A stretch of DNA of 8,444 nucleotides from an uncultured Lachnospiraceae bacterium (GTDB lineage: Bacteria > Bacillota > Clostridia > Lachnospirales > Lachnospiraceae), in the NCBI GenBank assembly GCA_947174725.1, contig CAMWKA010000059.1, positions 1 to 8,444 of the forward strand, read 5' to 3'. A program made the position numbers and the translations under genes. How positions within the stretch are numbered: the stretch's first letter is position 1; each line of letters opens with the position of its first letter. Below are positions 6,203 through 8,444 of this stretch, one piece after another. Below the pieces are notes generated by a model. That model searched no databases and was not told where the DNA came from. It saw nothing but the letters and a program-made list of their open reading frames with translations.

Positions 6203-8444
6203 ATGATCCTAGGATTTTGTATTACCGGAATTATATTAGTGGTTTTTATGGCTGTCTGTATCGTTATGATGGGGCGCATCAGGAAAGAGATCGTTAACAC
6301 GATGCGCTTTTTGTTTGCCGTCGCAATCCTGACCATGCTTTGCAATATAGCGGCGGTACTTGTGTCTGAAGGGGAAGAGTATTTCGCGATGCTGATGCAT
6401 GCACTTTATTTTGCTTTGACGGATTGGCTGGTTGTGGCGTTGTTCTACTTCGCGAAACACTACACAGGTTATTTTGAGAAGAATAAGGCTGTCGTCAGGC
6501 TTTTTTCGTTCCTTTCCATCGTGGATACCATATCTTTGTTTGCAAATCTTTATTTCAAACATATTTTTTACTGTGAATGGACAGAGATACATCAGGGAGC
6601 TTTGGAGTATTCCTGTTATTCCGTACATACTAAGATGCCGGGGTATCTTTCGCATATTCTGATCGTATATTCCATGGCGTTATTTGTTATAGGTGTATTT
6701 TTTGTAAAAGCGAGGAAAACCATTAAGCTGTACCGCAGAAAATATGATGTGATCCTGTATTCTTTTATGATCATTCTGGGTGTCAATGTCGCTTATCGTT
6801 TCGTAAATATTGCGATTGATATTTCTGTGATTTTTTATGTTCTTTTAGCGATAACAATCGGTTATTTCGGACTTCTTTATATTCCCAAAGGGCTGACGGC
6901 GAGACTGTTATCATTTTCCGTTAAGGATATGAGCATGGGTATTCTCTGTTTTGATCTGGTGGGAAACTGCATCTATGTCAATGATATGGCAAAGCGTTTG
7001 TTTGGGCAGTCCGAGTGTAAAGATTATGAGTTTTTTGAAAAATATTATGCGGACTGGCTGGAAGAACAGGGCGATGAGGAACTGGTGGATACGACATGGC
7101 GGGAACAGCAGATCAATGGAGATAAAATAAACTATTATGAAACAAAGTTTAAAAGGCTGCTGGATGATGATGGGAATTTTGTCGGCGCATATTTCAGTAT
7201 CGTAGATATGACGGAGGAAATCACAAAATATGAGAAGGAGCGTTACCGTGCGACGCATGACGAATTGACCGGAATATTCAACAGAGTCGGATTTATGGAA
7301 CAGGCGCATATGGTATTGGAAAACGATCCTGATACGAAGCGCTGTATTATGTACGTGGATGTGAAAGACTTTAAATTGTATAACGATATGTTTGGTGTAG
7401 AAGCCGGAGATAAACTTTTGATTAAGATTGCAGGAATAATGAGGCAGGAATATTCAGAGAATATTGTATACGGACGTTTGTCCGGCGACAGGTTTGCAGT
7501 ATGTATGCCGGTGGAACGTTTTGATGAACAGAGGATAACCAATTATATCAGGACAGCCGCTGCAGAGGACGGGAATGACGTATATCATGTCCATATCCAG
7601 CTGGGCATTTATTTTATCACGGATCCTGCCATGGATGTTTCGGTGATGTGCGACCGTGCCAGAATAGCGATTCAGTCTATCAAATCAGATTATCAGAAGT
7701 ATGCGGCATATTATGATGAGAAGCTGGGAGATCAGCTTTATAAGGAGAAAAAACTGATCAGTGGTTTTGAGGAGGCAATGGATGACGGACAGTTTCGGAT
7801 GTATCTTCAGCCACAGATTGCTGCGGACGGTACATTGCTGGGAGCGGAGGCATTGGTGCGCTGGATGCATCCCGTAGACGGATTGATTCCGCCGATTGCG
7901 TTCATCCCATTGTTTGAGCAGACGGGATATATTCATAAGCTGGATATGTGTGTGTGGGAGCTTGCCTGCGAGAAACTGGCGGAGTGGAAGAAGATGGGCA
8001 GGGAGGATCTGCATATTTCGGTCAATATATCCGCAAAGGATTTTTACTATTTGGATCTTTATGAGACATTTACCGGATTGGTAAAGAAATATAAAATCGC
8101 GCCTAAGAATCTGAAACTGGAGATTACGGAAACGGCGGTTATGACAGAGATGAGCAAACAGTTAAAGCTGCTAGACAGACTGAGGGAATTTGGCTTCCAT
8201 ATAGAGATCGATGATTTCGGAAGCGGTTATTCTTCCCTGAATACATTGAAGGATATGAATGTAGATGTAGTCAAGATGGATATGGGATTTTTGAAAAAGA
8301 CGGAGCATCAGGATCGGAGCCGGATCATTATGGACGCCATGATCACGATGTCAAAAAAGCTTGGTATTGCCGTCATTACAGAGGGCGTCGAGACGGAGGA
8401 ACAGGTATCATTTTTAAGGACTTCCGGCTGCGATATGTTTCAGG
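6203..8444 (+). CDS. Membrane PAS-GGDEF(degenerate)-EAL c-di-GMP phosphodiesterase (3' truncated by window)
   Basis: The frame is open for 747 codons and leaves the window before a stop. Residues 1-235 hold seven likely transmembrane helices (about 2-24, 34-55, 67-85, 98-115, 155-175, 190-208, 215-236), resembling the 7TM sensor region of some histidine kinases. A PAS-like segment follows from about 243 (MGILCFDLVGNCIYVND). The GGDEF domain begins at THDELTG (351-357) and keeps DVKDFKLYND, but its signature is SGDRF (427-431) and no RxxD inhibitory site precedes it, so cyclase activity is unlikely. The EAL domain is intact: QPQI, EALVRW (549-554), N608 in NISA, E640 in LEITE, DDFGSG (670-675), K691 and EGVE (727-730). 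It should hydrolyse c-di-GMP to pGpG at the inner membrane, with the GGDEF perhaps acting as a GTP sensor. Start support: GAAGGCGGG (6188-6196). An in-frame GTG at 6158 has no ribosome site. Confidence 0.93.
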   Translation, partial: MILGFCITGIILVVFMAVCIVMMGRIRKEIVNTMRFLFAVAILTMLCNIAAVLVSEGEEYFAMLMHALYFALTDWLVVALFYFAKHYTGYFEKNKAVVRLFSFLSIVDTISLFANLYFKHIFYCEWTEIHQGALEYSCYSVHTKMPGYLSHILIVYSMALFVIGVFFVKARKTIKLYRRKYDVILYSFMIILGVNVAYRFVNIAIDISVIFYVLLAITIGYFGLLYIPKGLTARLLSFSVKDMSMGILCFDLVGNCIYVNDMAKRLFGQSECKDYEFFEKYYADWLEEQGDEELVDTTWREQQINGDKINYYETKFKRLLDDDGNFVGAYFSIVDMTEEITKYEKERYRATHDELTGIFNRVGFMEQAHMVLENDPDTKRCIMYVDVKDFKLYNDMFGVEAGDKLLIKIAGIMRQEYSENIVYGRLSGDRFAVCMPVERFDEQRITNYIRTAAAEDGNDVYHVHIQLGIYFITDPAMDVSVMCDRARIAIQSIKSDYQKYAAYYDEKLGDQLYKEKKLISGFEEAMDDGQFRMYLQPQIAADGTLLGAEALVRWMHPVDGLIPPIAFIPLFEQTGYIHKLDMCVWELACEKLAEWKKMGREDLHISVNISAKDFYYLDLYETFTGLVKKYKIAPKNLKLEITETAVMTEMSKQLKLLDRLREFGFHIEIDDFGSGYSSLNTLKDMNVDVVKMDMGFLKKTEHQDRSRIIMDAMITMSKKLGIAVITEGVETEEQVSFLRTSGCDMFQ

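Noticed and set aside
6236..6655. 139-codon antisense ORF opposite the transmembrane part of the EAL protein
   Set aside because: The + strand frame from 6203 is continuous for 747 codons with clear domains; the antisense product is a His/Lys/Arg-rich shadow.
1..8444. CRISPR array, tRNA, rRNA or phage genes
   Set aside because: I saw no regularly spaced repeats, no tRNA-like cloverleaf and no phage or transposase protein. The only repeats are the two inverted-repeat elements.

Overview
The window looks like chromosomal DNA from a Gram-positive member of the Clostridia, most likely Lachnospiraceae. The reasons are strong AGGAGG-type ribosome binding sites, sigma-A style promoters, a tpiA preceded by the tail of what reads as pgk, and the kinds of surface and signalling proteins present. 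This assignment comes from reading the sequence; no database search was run. All recognised genes lie on the + strand.

Layout. (1) Bases 1-25 are the last codons of an upstream gene, probably phosphoglycerate kinase. (2) Bases 148-897 are triosephosphate isomerase, closed by a strong intrinsic terminator (936-979). Two related inverted-repeat elements flank tpiA: a 90-bp one (27-116) between the pgk tail and tpiA, and a 211-bp one (989-1199) just behind the tpiA terminator. They share terminal inverted repeats, lie in opposite orientations and appear bounded by 12-bp direct repeats, so they look like a miniature inverted-repeat transposable element (MITE) family. (3) The 466-base gap 898-1363 holds that terminator, the larger element, a possible 32-codon ORF and a candidate promoter. 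(4) Bases 1364-2836 are the carboxyltransferase subunit of a biotin-dependent acyl-CoA carboxylase or decarboxylase, with no biotin carrier or biotin carboxylase gene beside it. (5) Bases 2938-4551 are a secreted protein with a candidate clan GH-A-like glycosidase domain, driven by its own promoter. (6) After a strong terminator squeezed into a 95-base gap comes a multi-pass membrane protein of DUF2142/GT-C type (4647-6134). (7) A perfect-consensus promoter (TTGACA, 17 bp, TATAAT) overlaps the end of that gene and drives a membrane-bound cyclic-di-GMP phosphodiesterase with an intact EAL and a degenerate GGDEF domain, which runs off the window at 8444.

The first half is central metabolism. 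The second half could be a small surface-carbohydrate neighbourhood: an exported putative glycosidase, a putative membrane glycosyltransferase and a c-di-GMP-degrading enzyme. The three have separate transcription signals, so functional coupling is only a hypothesis. The least ordinary features are the MITE pair around tpiA, the intergenic terminator before the DUF2142 gene, and the inactive-looking GGDEF partnered with an intact EAL.
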